From positions 1,302,001 through 1,366,000 of the forward strand of contig NZ_CP047957.1 in assembly GCF_014280035.1 (NCBI RefSeq): 64,000 bases of DNA. Direction: 5' to 3'. Positions within the stretch are counted from its first letter, which is position 1. Every line of letters begins with the position of its first letter. Positions 53,889 through 63,109 of this stretch are shown here, piece after piece. The translations under genes and the position numbers were made by a program. The DNA is from Synechococcus sp. A18-25c. Lineage in GTDB: Bacteria > Cyanobacteriota > Cyanobacteriia > PCC-6307 > Cyanobiaceae. Under the pieces are notes generated by a model. The model was not told where the DNA came from. It worked only from the letters and a program-made list of their open reading frames with translations, and ran no database searches.

Positions 53889-54789
53889 ACCGGATTATTG
53901 GTCGTTGCTGGGGTTGGATCCTGACGCTGATCCAGAGGCCCTCAAACGTGCTTTCCGGCGCGAGGCACGCCGTTGGCATCCTGATCTGAATGGCAACGAC
54001 AGCCATGCGGAAGAGCGGTTCAAGCTCGTTAACGAGGCTTACGCCGTTCTCAGCAATCCCGATCGCCGCAAGGAGTGGCAGTCGGGACGGCAGGGTTCCA
54101 CGGTCTCTGCTGATCCCTTCAGTTCTGGCTTTCCCGCCTTTGAGGATTATCTGGCGGTGGTCTTGGGTCTGGAACGGGAACCAATTCGAGGCTCCTCTTT
54201 TCACGACGACGATCCTGCACCCGATGCTGCTGCGGCCGAATCCCACTGGCCTGAGGCAGCGCCACCACCACCACCACCGGTGCGCACGGAAGATGATTTG
54301 GAGACGGTGGTTGCGCTGACTCCTGATCAAGCGCTTCACGGAACCACGGTTGAGCTTGAACTGGGCGATGGCACCCTGGTTGAAGTGGGCACACCTCCTC
54401 GTGCCGGTGATGGCTGGCGGTTGCGGCTTGAAGGCGTGGCTCCTGGTGGCAAGGACCACTTCCTTCACTTGCGGGTCATCACCGACGACGGTCTTCGCAT
54501 CGATGGTCTTCGCGTGCACTACCGGCTGGAATTGCTTCCTCCCGATGCAGCCCTCGGTTGTGCTGTGGATGTGCCAACCCTGAGCGGCCCAGTCACGCTT
54601 CAGGTTCCGCCTGGATCATCGAGTGGACGGTTATTGCGCCTAAGGGGGCGTGGTCTCCAACTCGACGATGACCGCGGCGATCAGCTGGTGGAAATTGTGA
54701 TCGTCATTCCAGCGGAGTTGGCCGACGATGAGCGCGCTCTCTACCAACGCCTTCAGGAGCTCAGTCTCGAACGGGCTGGTGGTTACTGA
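53872..54789 (+). CDS. DnaJ-like co-chaperone without zinc-finger domain
   Basis: 305 residues. The J domain spans about residues 8-70 with HPD at 36-38 (RRWHPDLNG). The canonical Gly/Phe region is replaced by an acidic, Pro-rich linker (about 100-140, including a run of seven prolines). The zinc-finger cysteines are absent. The C-terminal peptide-binding domain remains (LEGVAPGGKDHFLHLRVI, SSGRLLRLRGRGL). This type B/CbpA-like J-protein stimulates the ATPase of the DnaK encoded just upstream. The overlap with dnaK supports the pairing. Confidence 0.9.
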   Translation: MTTSAEPDYWSLLGLDPDADPEALKRAFRREARRWHPDLNGNDSHAEERFKLVNEAYAVLSNPDRRKEWQSGRQGSTVSADPFSSGFPAFEDYLAVVLGLEREPIRGSSFHDDDPAPDAAAAESHWPEAAPPPPPPVRTEDDLETVVALTPDQALHGTTVELELGDGTLVEVGTPPRAGDGWRLRLEGVAPGGKDHFLHLRVITDDGLRIDGLRVHYRLELLPPDAALGCAVDVPTLSGPVTLQVPPGSSSGRLLRLRGRGLQLDDDRGDQLVEIVIVIPAELADDERALYQRLQELSLERAGGY

Positions 54790-54831
54790 ACGCTTCAGAC
54801 GATGAGAGACTGATATCGGCGATTGATCAGC

Positions 54832-55251
54832 ATGTTGGTTCACGTGCTCCTGTATGACGCAGGACAGGACAGCGAAGGCATCCACTCCCTGGAACTTGCC
54901 GGGCAAACCGTGGTGCTGATGTTCGAAAACCGCGATGACGCGGACCGTTATGCAGGTCTCCTGGAAGCCCAGGATTTTCCGACCCCGTCTGTTGAGGAGC
55001 TAGACCGCGAAGAAATTGAACTGTTCTGCCGTGAGGCGGGATATGAAGCGCGATTTGTGTCCAGGGACTTCGTCCCCAAAAGCGACGATGAGCGTCTGAT
55101 GCTGGCGCCCCCTCGCGCCAATCAGGATGTGTCCAACTGGCAAGACCAGGAGATGCCTCAAACGCCCAGCGAGAGGGCCAAAGACAACGACGCTGGTGAT
55201 TCCATCCCGGATCTCGATGACGTGCGTCGCCGTCTCGAAGGACTGCTCTGA
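54832..55251 (+). CDS. DUF3110 family protein
   Basis: 139 residues from the ATG at 54832. MLVHVLLYDAGQDSEGIHSL and VVLMFENRDDADRYAGLLEAQDF are the DUF3110 features, conserved in cyanobacteria and plastids. The tail after residue 90 is polar and acidic. No function is known. It lies in the dnaK-dnaJ-DUF3110-murQ run with short gaps (42 and two bases), so it is probably co-transcribed. Confidence 0.85.
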   Translation: MLVHVLLYDAGQDSEGIHSLELAGQTVVLMFENRDDADRYAGLLEAQDFPTPSVEELDREEIELFCREAGYEARFVSRDFVPKSDDERLMLAPPRANQDVSNWQDQEMPQTPSERAKDNDAGDSIPDLDDVRRRLEGLL

Positions 55252-55253
55252 CC

Positions 55254-56213
55254 ATGGTGGATCTGGTGACACCCTCCGATGACCGCGGTCATCTCTTGAC
55301 GGAACAGGTCAATCCCGCAAGCCGAACGCTTGATCAGCTCCCCACCTCGGACCTTGTGGATCTGTTCATTGAGGAAGATCGACGCCCCCAGCTGGCAGTG
55401 CATGGAGCGCGTGAGGATCTTGCTCAGGCTGTGGATGCCATCGCCAAGCGCCTTCGAGATGGAGGACGTCTGTTTTATCTCGGTGCCGGGACGTCAGGAC
55501 GTCTGGGAGTTCTGGATGCCGCTGAATGTCCGCCGACCTTCTGCAGCCCCCCCGAGCTGGTGCAAGGCGTTCTCGCCGGTGGTGCGCCGGCCCTGTTGCG
55601 TAGTTCCGAGGGATTAGAGGACTTGGAGGAGGCAGCCGTCACCGATCTCAAGGCTCGCCAGTTCAGTGCCAACGATTGCCTCGTCGGTATTGCAGCCGGC
55701 GGTACGACGCCATATGTGCGAGGAGGGCTGGCTTGGGCTGAGCAATTGGGGGCTTTGGCCATCGCCATGGCCTGCGTTCCTGCTGATCAGGCACCACTCC
55801 CGTGCAGCATTGATATCCGTTTGCTCACAGGTCCTGAATTGCTGACCGGTTCAACCCGTCTCAAGGCCGGTACTGCCACCAAAATGGCGCTCAACATCCT
55901 CTCCACCGGAGTGATGGTGCGTTTGGGCAAGGTCTACGGAAACCGCATGGTGGATGTGGCTGCCAGCAACAGCAAGCTCGTGGATCGCTCGATGCGCATC
56001 CTGCAGGATTTGCTGAGCCTGGATCGTGAGCCAGCTCTTGTTCTGCTGGAACAGGCCGGAGGGTCGGTCAAGCGTGCTTTGTTAATGGGCAGCTGTGGGC
56101 TGCAGACTGCTGAGGCCGATGCCGTCCTGGAGGCCCACGGAGCCGATCTGCGGGCGGCGCTCAACACCTATGGGCTTTCCTTGCCGAATCAGGCTTCGGA
56201 AGGTCCCCAATAG
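55254..56213 (+). CDS. murQ: N-acetylmuramic acid 6-phosphate etherase
   Basis: 319 residues. The SIS-domain pattern includes GGRLFYLGAGTSGRLGVLDAAECPPTF-like sequence, VGIAAGGTTPYVRGGLAWA and LTGSTRLKAGTATKMALNILST near the middle. It splits MurNAc 6-phosphate into GlcNAc 6-phosphate and lactate in cell-wall recycling. It follows DUF3110 by two bases, and ends inside the convergent mtnP gene (25-base overlap). Confidence 0.93.
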   Translation: MVDLVTPSDDRGHLLTEQVNPASRTLDQLPTSDLVDLFIEEDRRPQLAVHGAREDLAQAVDAIAKRLRDGGRLFYLGAGTSGRLGVLDAAECPPTFCSPPELVQGVLAGGAPALLRSSEGLEDLEEAAVTDLKARQFSANDCLVGIAAGGTTPYVRGGLAWAEQLGALAIAMACVPADQAPLPCSIDIRLLTGPELLTGSTRLKAGTATKMALNILSTGVMVRLGKVYGNRMVDVAASNSKLVDRSMRILQDLLSLDREPALVLLEQAGGSVKRALLMGSCGLQTAEADAVLEAHGADLRAALNTYGLSLPNQASEGPQ

Positions 56214-57103
56214 GGACTGGTGAACAAATCCAGTTTTTGACGAGTCTTCGCTGGCACGGCCTCCTTCGGTGTCATCAGAGCATCGGCAAGAGCACTGTGG
56301 GCGCTTGACATGGGCCGTTCGGTTATGAACGTCTCCATCAGGCCCTCCAGGATGGGGCCCGTCGCTGCAGCGTTGGCCTTCAGATTGCCGATCACCATGT
56401 CCACCGTGACCGCATCGTGATCGTTATGCCAGCAATCGAAGTCGGTGACCATGCTCAGGGAGGCGTAGGCAATTTCCGCTTCCCTGGCCAGGCGAGCTTC
56501 GCTGTGATTGGTCATGCCAATGACGTCACAACCCCAGTGCCGGTAGAGCTCGCTTTCGGCGCGCGTTGAGAAGGCAGGACCTTCCATGCAGAGATACGTG
56601 CCGCCTCGGTGCAGATGGTGGCCGATAGGCATTGCCGCTGCTGCCGACGCTGCAAGCCGTTCACTCAAGATGTTGCAAAACGGATCCGCCAGGCTGACGT
56701 GGGCCACACAGCCTTCACCAAAGAATGTGATGGGTCGCTGCGTGGTGCGATCAACGAATTGATCGGGAACCACCATGTCGCGGGGGCGAAGATGTTCCTG
56801 CAGGGAGCCCACGGCTGATACGGAGATCAACCAGCGCACCCCCAGGGAACGCATGGCCCAGATGTTGGCGCGATAGGGCACTTCAGAGGGCAGCAGGTGA
56901 TGCTGGCGCCCGTGCCGTGCCAGAAAAACCACCTCCACTCCATTGAGTCGGCCGATGCGGAATGCGTCCGACGGCGTTCCGTAGGGAGTCTCCAGACTGA
57001 CTTCTTCGATCGTTTCCAGGTTGTCAATGGCGTAGAGCCCGCTCCCTCCAATCACTCCGACACGGGCCGTGTCCAGATCAGGAATGGGTGGTGTCTGGCT
57101 CAT
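56189..57103 (-). CDS. mtnP: S-methyl-5'-thioadenosine phosphorylase
   Basis: 304 residues from the ATG at 57103. [59 protein letters not shown] and [20 protein letters not shown], then [20 protein letters not shown], are the MTAP features of the purine nucleoside phosphorylase family. It breaks 5'-methylthioadenosine (a by-product of polyamine and other SAM-dependent synthesis) into adenine and methylthioribose 1-phosphate. It overlaps murQ by 25 bases, end to end. Confidence 0.94.
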   Translation of the reverse strand: MSQTPPIPDLDTARVGVIGGSGLYAIDNLETIEEVSLETPYGTPSDAFRIGRLNGVEVVFLARHGRQHHLLPSEVPYRANIWAMRSLGVRWLISVSAVGSLQEHLRPRDMVVPDQFVDRTTQRPITFFGEGCVAHVSLADPFCNILSERLAASAAAAMPIGHHLHRGGTYLCMEGPAFSTRAESELYRHWGCDVIGMTNHSEARLAREAEIAYASLSMVTDFDCWHNDHDAVTVDMVIGNLKANAAATGPILEGLMETFITERPMSSAHSALADALMTPKEAVPAKTRQKLDLFTSPYWGPSEA

Positions 57104-57164
57104 GGATGCAGTGAAGTCGGCCGCTGATGGCACTTGCCTAGCATGGTGTTTTGGAATTGACGCC

Positions 57165-57608
57165 TTGACGACCGTTCTCATGTCCACGGACGCCGGCGAC
57201 ATCACATTGGAGATGTTCGATCAGGACGCTCCCAACACCGTGGCCAACTTCGTCAAGCTGGCAAAAGATGGTTTTTATGACGGACTTGCCTTTCACCGTG
57301 TGATCGACGGTTTCATGGCCCAAGGGGGATGCCCCAACAGCCGCGAAGGATCCCGTGGCATGCCCGGAACCGGCGGCCCCGGCTACATGATCGACTGTGA
57401 AATCAACAGCAAAAAGCACGTCCCTGGTGCCCTGTCGATGGCGCACGCTGGAAAGAACACGGGTGGCAGTCAGTTCTTCATCGTGCATGAAGCTCAGCCC
57501 CATCTCGATGGCGTCCACACCGTGTTCGGTTTGACCGGGAACATGGACGTCGTCTTGGCCCTCAAAAACGGATCCCGCATTAACAAGGTCACCGTTCAAG
57601 ACCAGTGA
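57165..57608 (+). CDS. Cyclophilin-type peptidyl-prolyl cis-trans isomerase
   Basis: 147 residues from TTG at 57165; the ATG at 57180 would be five codons shorter. Family N-termini of this type begin with a few residues before LM(S/E)TDAG, so TTG is preferred. The fold is visible in [41 protein letters not shown]-like sequence and [20 protein letters not shown]. It is a small cytoplasmic single-domain cyclophilin. It overlaps the convergent ribBA gene by 13 bases. Confidence 0.9.
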   Translation: MTTVLMSTDAGDITLEMFDQDAPNTVANFVKLAKDGFYDGLAFHRVIDGFMAQGGCPNSREGSRGMPGTGGPGYMIDCEINSKKHVPGALSMAHAGKNTGGSQFFIVHEAQPHLDGVHTVFGLTGNMDVVLALKNGSRINKVTVQDQ

Positions 57609-59278
57609 ATCAAGGCGGGCTGGTCTCCTTTGGGAAACCAGTCCCAGCCTTGCTGGTTGTTCCCTAGCGTTGAAAGCCTCAGATCCTTGCGCTCCAATGT
57701 TTGCGGTGGATGGGCAATCTGATCCGGATTAACGGAATGGAGCAGTCCCAACCGTGACGTGTCGGCCCAACTGGCCATGGTCGCCAGCAACCTTTTGATT
57801 GCGACAGGCTCAGGTTCAGCCCCCTGGAGCGACCAGACGAATCTGGGGCGTTCCCACAGCGCCAGCAATCGCGGCGCCTGCTCCGCCTGAAGCTGAAGTC
57901 CGTTCTCTTGACTCAGGGTTTCGACACGATGCAACAGCCTTGACAGCTCCCCATCGTCCGTGGAGGCACTGTCGAGGCAAATCACCCAATGGGACTGCCG
58001 GTCCTGCTCCTCCATCAGATGTCCCAGCTTGTCGCGTTTGGTAGCGAGGTAGTCGGCATTGAAGTCACCGAGCGCTGGTTTCATCGGCACCCGGCTCACC
58101 ACTTCAAGGCCGTAACCGCCCAACCCTGCAATTTTTCTTGGGTTGTTGGTCAGCAGATTCAAGCGGTGAATGCCGAGATCGCTGAGAATCTGCGCACCGA
58201 CGCCGTAATTGCGCAGATCAGGAGCAAATCCCAGCTTTTCGTTGGCTTCAACGGTGTCCAGACCTCCCTCCTGGAGGCTGTAGGCCTTGAACTTGTTGAT
58301 CAGCCCGATCCCGCGGCCTTCCTGGCGTAAATACACCACAACCCCTTCTCCTTCCGCTTCGATGTGCTTGAGAGCACTGTGCAACTGCGCACGGCAATCG
58401 CAGCGCAGTGAGCCAAAGGCATCACCGGTGAGGCATTCGGAATGCATCCGCACCAACACCGGTTCGTGCAGATTGCTGGGGTCCCCTTTGACCAGAGCCA
58501 CGTGCTCGCTGCCATCGATCTGGTTGGAGTACCCGATCGCTTGAAAGGAACCGAATTCAGTGGGAAGGGAGCATTGGGCGGCACGCACCACAAAGCGTTC
58601 GTTCTCCAGTCGGTAGCGGATCAGATCCGCGATGCTGATCAGCTTGAGCCCCTTTGCTTTGGCGTAGACCTGCAGTTCCGGAAGCCTGGCCATGGAGCCG
58701 TCAGGATTCTGGATCTCACAGATCACGCCCGAGGGGTACAGTCCCGACATCTGGGCAAGATCAACGGCGGCTTCGGTATGCCCTGCGCGTTTGAGGACGC
58801 CACCAGGACGAGCCCGCAACGGAAAAATATGGCCCGGACGGCGCAGATCAGCCGGTTTGGCGCCGGGTTGGATCGCCACCTGGATTGTGCGCGATCGGTC
58901 ATCGGCCGAGATTCCCGTGGAAACGCCATGCTCCGGGCCAGCATCGATGCTCACCGTGAACGCGGTCTGATTGGCATCGGTATTGCGATCCACCATCAAC
59001 GGAAGATCCAGCGCATCCAGCCTTGATCCCTCCATGGCCAGACAGATCAGCCCCCTTGCTTCGGTGGCCATGAAATTGATCTGTTCCGGTGTGGCGAACT
59101 GCGCAGCACAGATCAGATCTCCTTCATTTTCCCGGCGTTCATCGTCAACCACCACCACACACTCGCCGTTGCGGATGGCTGCCAGGGCGTCTGGAATGGA
59201 ATCGAAGAGCGTCGATATCCTCTCGGATTGGGCAACGGATTCAGACAGCGGTCTCGACGTCGTGCAAGCTTTCACCAT
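57596..59278 (-). CDS. ribBA: Bifunctional riboflavin enzyme RibBA (DHBP synthase / GTP cyclohydrolase II)
   Basis: 560 residues from the ATG at 59278. The N-terminal domain has [19 protein letters not shown] and the acid-rich [19 protein letters not shown] of 3,4-dihydroxy-2-butanone 4-phosphate synthase. The second domain has the zinc cysteines of [20 protein letters not shown] and [20 protein letters not shown] of GTP cyclohydrolase II. Both initial reactions of riboflavin synthesis are supplied. A C-terminal extension of about 140 residues, from [20 protein letters not shown] on, is not needed for either activity. Confidence 0.94.
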   Translation of the reverse strand: MVKACTTSRPLSESVAQSERISTLFDSIPDALAAIRNGECVVVVDDERRENEGDLICAAQFATPEQINFMATEARGLICLAMEGSRLDALDLPLMVDRNTDANQTAFTVSIDAGPEHGVSTGISADDRSRTIQVAIQPGAKPADLRRPGHIFPLRARPGGVLKRAGHTEAAVDLAQMSGLYPSGVICEIQNPDGSMARLPELQVYAKAKGLKLISIADLIRYRLENERFVVRAAQCSLPTEFGSFQAIGYSNQIDGSEHVALVKGDPSNLHEPVLVRMHSECLTGDAFGSLRCDCRAQLHSALKHIEAEGEGVVVYLRQEGRGIGLINKFKAYSLQEGGLDTVEANEKLGFAPDLRNYGVGAQILSDLGIHRLNLLTNNPRKIAGLGGYGLEVVSRVPMKPALGDFNADYLATKRDKLGHLMEEQDRQSHWVICLDSASTDDGELSRLLHRVETLSQENGLQLQAEQAPRLLALWERPRFVWSLQGAEPEPVAIKRLLATMASWADTSRLGLLHSVNPDQIAHPPQTLERKDLRLSTLGNNQQGWDWFPKGDQPALIHWS

Positions 59279-59318
59279 TATCGACGTCGGTACGATCAGG
59301 TGATGTGCCATCGCGAGA

Positions 59319-60383
59319 ATGGGGAATCAACGGGTCGCAGTGGTGGGTGCCTCCGGGTATGGAGGACTGCAGACGCTTCGCCTGTTGAACGCCCACTCGA
59401 CGCTCGAAGTCAGCTTTCTTGGCGGTGAGCGTTCGGCGGGTCGGGCCTGGAGCGAACTCTGTCCGTTCCTGCCCCTAAAACAAGACCTTGTTGTTGAAAG
59501 TCCTGATCCAGATCGCATTGCTGATCAGGCTGATCTCGCGGTGTTAAGCCTTCCCAATGGCCTAGCGAGTGAACTCGTTCCTCCATTGCTGGAGCGAGGA
59601 GTCAGGGTGGTGGATCTTTCGGCGGACTATCGCTACCGCAGCCTTGAGCAATGGGCGTCGGTGTACGTCCACGAAGCCAGAACCCGAAAGCGTGCCGATG
59701 CTGATCTGTGTGAGGAGGCGGTCTACGGACTCGCGGAGTGGCACGCTGATGCCATCGCCAAGGCCAGGCTTGTGGCGGCGCCAGGCTGTTTCCCCACCAC
59801 CAGTCTCTTGCCGCTGCTTCCGTTTCTCAAGCAAGGCTTGATTGAAACCGAGGGGTTAATCATTGATGCCAAAACGGGAACCTCCGGTGGAGGGCGAGCC
59901 GCAAAAGAGAATTTGTTGCTGGCTGAAGCATCGGAATCCATCGCTCCCTATGGCGTTGTGGGGCATCGCCACACCTCGGAAATTGAACAGCTGGCCAGCG
60001 CAGTCGCGGGTTGTCCAATCCAGCTGCAGTTCACGCCACACCTCGTTCCGATGGTGCGTGGTCTGTTATCCACGGTGTATGCGCGTCTGCGCGATCCAGG
60101 GTTGACTGCGGAGGACTGCACCACGGTGTTGGAGACGGTGTATCGCCATCACCCCTGTGTGCGTGTGCTGCCAGTGGGAACCTACCCAGCGACCAAATGG
60201 GCCAAGCACACCAACCAGGCACTGATGTCGGTTCAGGTTGACGGACGCACGGGTCAGCTCGTGTTGATGAGTGCGGTGGACAACCTGATGAAAGGCCAGG
60301 CCGGTCAGGGCGTGCAGTGCCTGAACCTCATGGCAGGTCTGCCGATTGCTGAAGGATTGCCACTCGAACCCTTTTATCCCTAA
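59319..60383 (+). CDS. argC: N-acetyl-gamma-glutamyl-phosphate reductase
   Basis: 354 residues. The NADP loop [19 protein letters not shown], catalytic cysteine in [18 protein letters not shown], and [20 protein letters not shown] are the expected features. It reduces N-acetylglutamyl phosphate in arginine synthesis. It faces purN, with a four-base overlap of the ends. Confidence 0.96.
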   Translation: MGNQRVAVVGASGYGGLQTLRLLNAHSTLEVSFLGGERSAGRAWSELCPFLPLKQDLVVESPDPDRIADQADLAVLSLPNGLASELVPPLLERGVRVVDLSADYRYRSLEQWASVYVHEARTRKRADADLCEEAVYGLAEWHADAIAKARLVAAPGCFPTTSLLPLLPFLKQGLIETEGLIIDAKTGTSGGGRAAKENLLLAEASESIAPYGVVGHRHTSEIEQLASAVAGCPIQLQFTPHLVPMVRGLLSTVYARLRDPGLTAEDCTTVLETVYRHHPCVRVLPVGTYPATKWAKHTNQALMSVQVDGRTGQLVLMSAVDNLMKGQAGQGVQCLNLMAGLPIAEGLPLEPFYP

Positions 60384-61060
60384 TCACAAGCGACCGATCG
60401 CCAGCGTTGACCTGCCAAAGCCGTCGCCCAGGGAAGCAGCCGGTGCTCCTCGCTTTGAATGCGTGCGGCCAGAGAATCACGATCATCTCCCGACAAGATC
60501 GGGACCGCTGCCTGGGCCAGGATCGGTCCGGCATCAACATCCTTCAGCACTTGATGCACGGTGCATCCGGCAAGGCACACCCCTGCCTCCAGTGATTGAC
60601 CCACCGCATCCATGCCTTTGAAAGACGGCAGTAACGAGGGGTGGATATTGATCAGTTTTCCAGGAAAGGCATCAATGAGAACCGGGGTCACAATTCGCAT
60701 CCAGCCCGCCATCACCACCGCTTCCACACCCGCCGATTGGAAGGTGCGAACCAGTTCATGATCCAGGGCTTCTCGGCTTGCGAATCGACGATGATCACGG
60801 AGCTCACAAGCAATGCCGAGGCGTTTTGCTCTTGCCATGGCTCCGCATCCAGGATTGTTAACCACCAAAAGTCGCAGTTCGGCATCCAAATCGCCTGCGC
60901 TGATCGATGCCTGCAGAGCCTCAAAGTTTGTACCCGATCCTGACGCCATCACACCGAGGCGAAGGGGGCTCTGAAATTTTGGCCATGGCCCGATGGTGGG
61001 AACCGTGAGCGTGGGATAGCGCTCGCCATTGATCTGGCTAGTGTCTGTGGGCGCGGGCAT
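60380..61060 (-). CDS. purN: Phosphoribosylglycinamide formyltransferase
   Basis: 226 residues from the ATG at 61060 (another four codons upstream at 61072 overlaps the divergent DUF1257 start). LGVMASGSGTNFEALQASIS, VVMAGWMRIVTPVLIDAFPG and KLINIHPSLLPSFKGMDAVG with HQVLKDVDAGPILAQAAVP are the formyltransferase signature. It transfers a formyl group from 10-formyl-tetrahydrofolate to GAR in purine synthesis. Confidence 0.95.
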   Translation of the reverse strand: MPAPTDTSQINGERYPTLTVPTIGPWPKFQSPLRLGVMASGSGTNFEALQASISAGDLDAELRLLVVNNPGCGAMARAKRLGIACELRDHRRFASREALDHELVRTFQSAGVEAVVMAGWMRIVTPVLIDAFPGKLINIHPSLLPSFKGMDAVGQSLEAGVCLAGCTVHQVLKDVDAGPILAQAAVPILSGDDRDSLAARIQSEEHRLLPWATALAGQRWRSVACD

Positions 61061-61070
61061 TCCGGATTTC

Positions 61071-61412
61071 ATGTCCCATCTCTCCATCCTGCCCACACTG
61101 GTGACGGATCTCGCTTTGCTCGAGATCGCCCTTCGTGCTGAGGGCTTTCGTGTGCAGTGCGGAGGCATCGTTTCGTCGTTCGATCGTCATCAGGCTGTCG
61201 ACTTGGCTGCTTATCACCCATCCGGCTTGCAGCTGGGTTGGAGACGACGTGACGACCACGTCGCGCTAGATCTTGTTGCTGATCTCTCAGCACCGCAAGG
61301 GTCCGGTCGCACCGAATCTGCTCTGCGCCGAGTACTCAGGCGCTACGCCCTCAACACAGCCCTGCATGAGGCTGACCAGCTGGACGCCGAAACGGTCACC
61401 GGCGCTGTCTGA
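61071..61412 (+). CDS. DUF1257 (Ycf35-like) protein
   Basis: 113 residues from the ATG at 61071. MSHLSILPTLVTDLALLEIA, GIVSSFDRHQAVDLAAYHPS and LRRVLRRYALNTALHEADQL are the features of the DUF1257 family, found in cyanobacteria and as plastid Ycf35. The family's function is unknown. The end overlaps the M61 peptidase start (TGATG), and the start is close to the divergent purN. Confidence 0.85.
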   Translation: MSHLSILPTLVTDLALLEIALRAEGFRVQCGGIVSSFDRHQAVDLAAYHPSGLQLGWRRRDDHVALDLVADLSAPQGSGRTESALRRVLRRYALNTALHEADQLDAETVTGAV

Positions 61413-63109
61413 TGCCCGAGGTGCATGTTGTTCTCGACCTCGGATGCCCTGCTTCGCAGACGCTTTGGGTTGAGATTCGCTGGCTGCCTCAACAGCCAGT
61501 GCAACGTTGGACTTTGCCGGTCTGGACTCCTGGCTCCTACACGGTTCGAGATCCATCGCAGCACCTGCACAGCCTCAGCCTTGAACAGGCAGGCCAAGCC
61601 CTTACACCGACCCGTCGCTCTCCCTCGAGCTGGCAGGTGGACTGCGAGTGCAATCAGCCACTGATCCTGCGTTACGCCCTGGAAGCAAGACAACTCACCG
61701 TCCGCACCAATCTGCTCGATCCATCCTTCTCCTCCCTGTGCCTTTCGGCTGTGGTGATGCTGGTGGAGGGCCAACGTTGGACGCCACATCTGCTGAAGGT
61801 GGTGACCCCGTCCCACTGGTCCGTGGCCTGTCCACTTGCGCAACAAGATGGCGACTTCGTCGCTGAGGACTTCGACCATCTCGTCGATGCTCCAGTGCAC
61901 GCCGGTGTCATGGACACCCTTTCCCTGACAGTGCGAGAACAACCCCACGAGTTGGTGTTAATCGGTGCGCCACCCTCTGGCTGGTCGAAGGATCTCCCAG
62001 GGCAGATTGAATTGATCTGTGAAGCTGTCTGCGATCTGCTGCAGTCGGATCCTCGATCACGGGTGCCGTATCAGCTAGTTCTGCAACTTTTGGATCAGGG
62101 GTACGGCGGGCTGGAGCACGACAATGCATCAGTGATGCAATTTCCCTGGACCCGGCTGCAGGAGCAGGGTGGGATGCGAAGCCTTCTGCAGCTCATTGGC
62201 CACGAGTATTTGCATCAATGGAATGTGCGTCGGCTCAGGCCGGTGGACTACGTGCCCTATCGCTACGACAAGCCGATCGTCAGTGATGGTCTCTGGTTCG
62301 CCGAAGGGGTCACTAGTTATTTCGACCTCTTCCTTCCGTTGCTCTCGGGGTACTCCAGTCGTCTCGATTTGCTGGAGGATCTGGCGGCCGATCTCTCCCA
62401 TGTGTTGTTGAACCCGGGAACGCAACTTCAGTCACTTGCGGACAGCTCGCGCGAAGCGTGGGTGCGCCTTTACAAACAGACTCCCGCCAACGCGCGAAGC
62501 CAGGTCAGTTACTACCGCCTTGGCACAGCGCTGGCGTTCTGTCTTGATGTGGGTCTTCGTCAGGTCGGTGGTTCCCTAGCCGCCACCCTGCGTCTGCTCT
62601 GGGGACGGTTGGGCCGCCACGGTCGCGGGTATGGCCGTCAGGACCTTATGGCAGCGATTGCAGACGTCTCCCCTCCACTGGCGGACCAATTGCCTGGATG
62701 GCTTGATGGCCGTGGTGTGTTGCCCATCGACAGGTCACTGGAAACCATCGGGTTGTTGCTGGATCCAGTGATGGAAACGCAGGCCAACGCCGGTTGGACG
62801 CTGCGTGAAGGAGACGGCACCGTCTGGATTGACCGCACCTTGGCAGGTGGAGCTGCTGAACGTGCCGGCTTGGTTCCTGGTGATGAACTCGTTGCTTTGC
62901 GCGATTGGCGTTGCCGCACACTCAAGCGAACGCAACAGTTGCTCGATGGTCCTGAGCAATGTCAGGTGACCTACAGCCGCCGTGGCCTGATCGGCCACAC
63001 GCAGCTAGTCCTGGAGAAACCCGGGGTTGATCGTTACCGACTGATCTGGGACCCTGGTGCATCCAGGGAGGCTCGCTTGCTCCGAGATCAATGGTTTCAG
63101 GTCGTCTGA
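61412..63109 (+). CDS. M61 family metallopeptidase with PDZ domain
   Basis: 565 residues. The zinc-binding motif is GHEYLHQWNVRRLRPVDYVP (HExxH) and WFAEGVTSYFDLFLPLLSGY contains the third, downstream Glu, together the glycyl aminopeptidase-like M61 pattern. A PDZ domain occupies about residues 460-560 (WTLREGDGTVWIDRTLAGGA and AERAGLVPGDELVALRDWR). No signal peptide is apparent. Peptide specificity is unknown. It overlaps DUF1257 by one base and the next gene by 19. Confidence 0.85.
   Translation: MPEVHVVLDLGCPASQTLWVEIRWLPQQPVQRWTLPVWTPGSYTVRDPSQHLHSLSLEQAGQALTPTRRSPSSWQVDCECNQPLILRYALEARQLTVRTNLLDPSFSSLCLSAVVMLVEGQRWTPHLLKVVTPSHWSVACPLAQQDGDFVAEDFDHLVDAPVHAGVMDTLSLTVREQPHELVLIGAPPSGWSKDLPGQIELICEAVCDLLQSDPRSRVPYQLVLQLLDQGYGGLEHDNASVMQFPWTRLQEQGGMRSLLQLIGHEYLHQWNVRRLRPVDYVPYRYDKPIVSDGLWFAEGVTSYFDLFLPLLSGYSSRLDLLEDLAADLSHVLLNPGTQLQSLADSSREAWVRLYKQTPANARSQVSYYRLGTALAFCLDVGLRQVGGSLAATLRLLWGRLGRHGRGYGRQDLMAAIADVSPPLADQLPGWLDGRGVLPIDRSLETIGLLLDPVMETQANAGWTLREGDGTVWIDRTLAGGAAERAGLVPGDELVALRDWRCRTLKRTQQLLDGPEQCQVTYSRRGLIGHTQLVLEKPGVDRYRLIWDPGASREARLLRDQWFQVV

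Noticed and set aside
53737-54519. 260-codon minus-strand frame across dnaJ
   Set aside because: It is antisense to a certain gene and rich in Arg, His and Trp without pattern.
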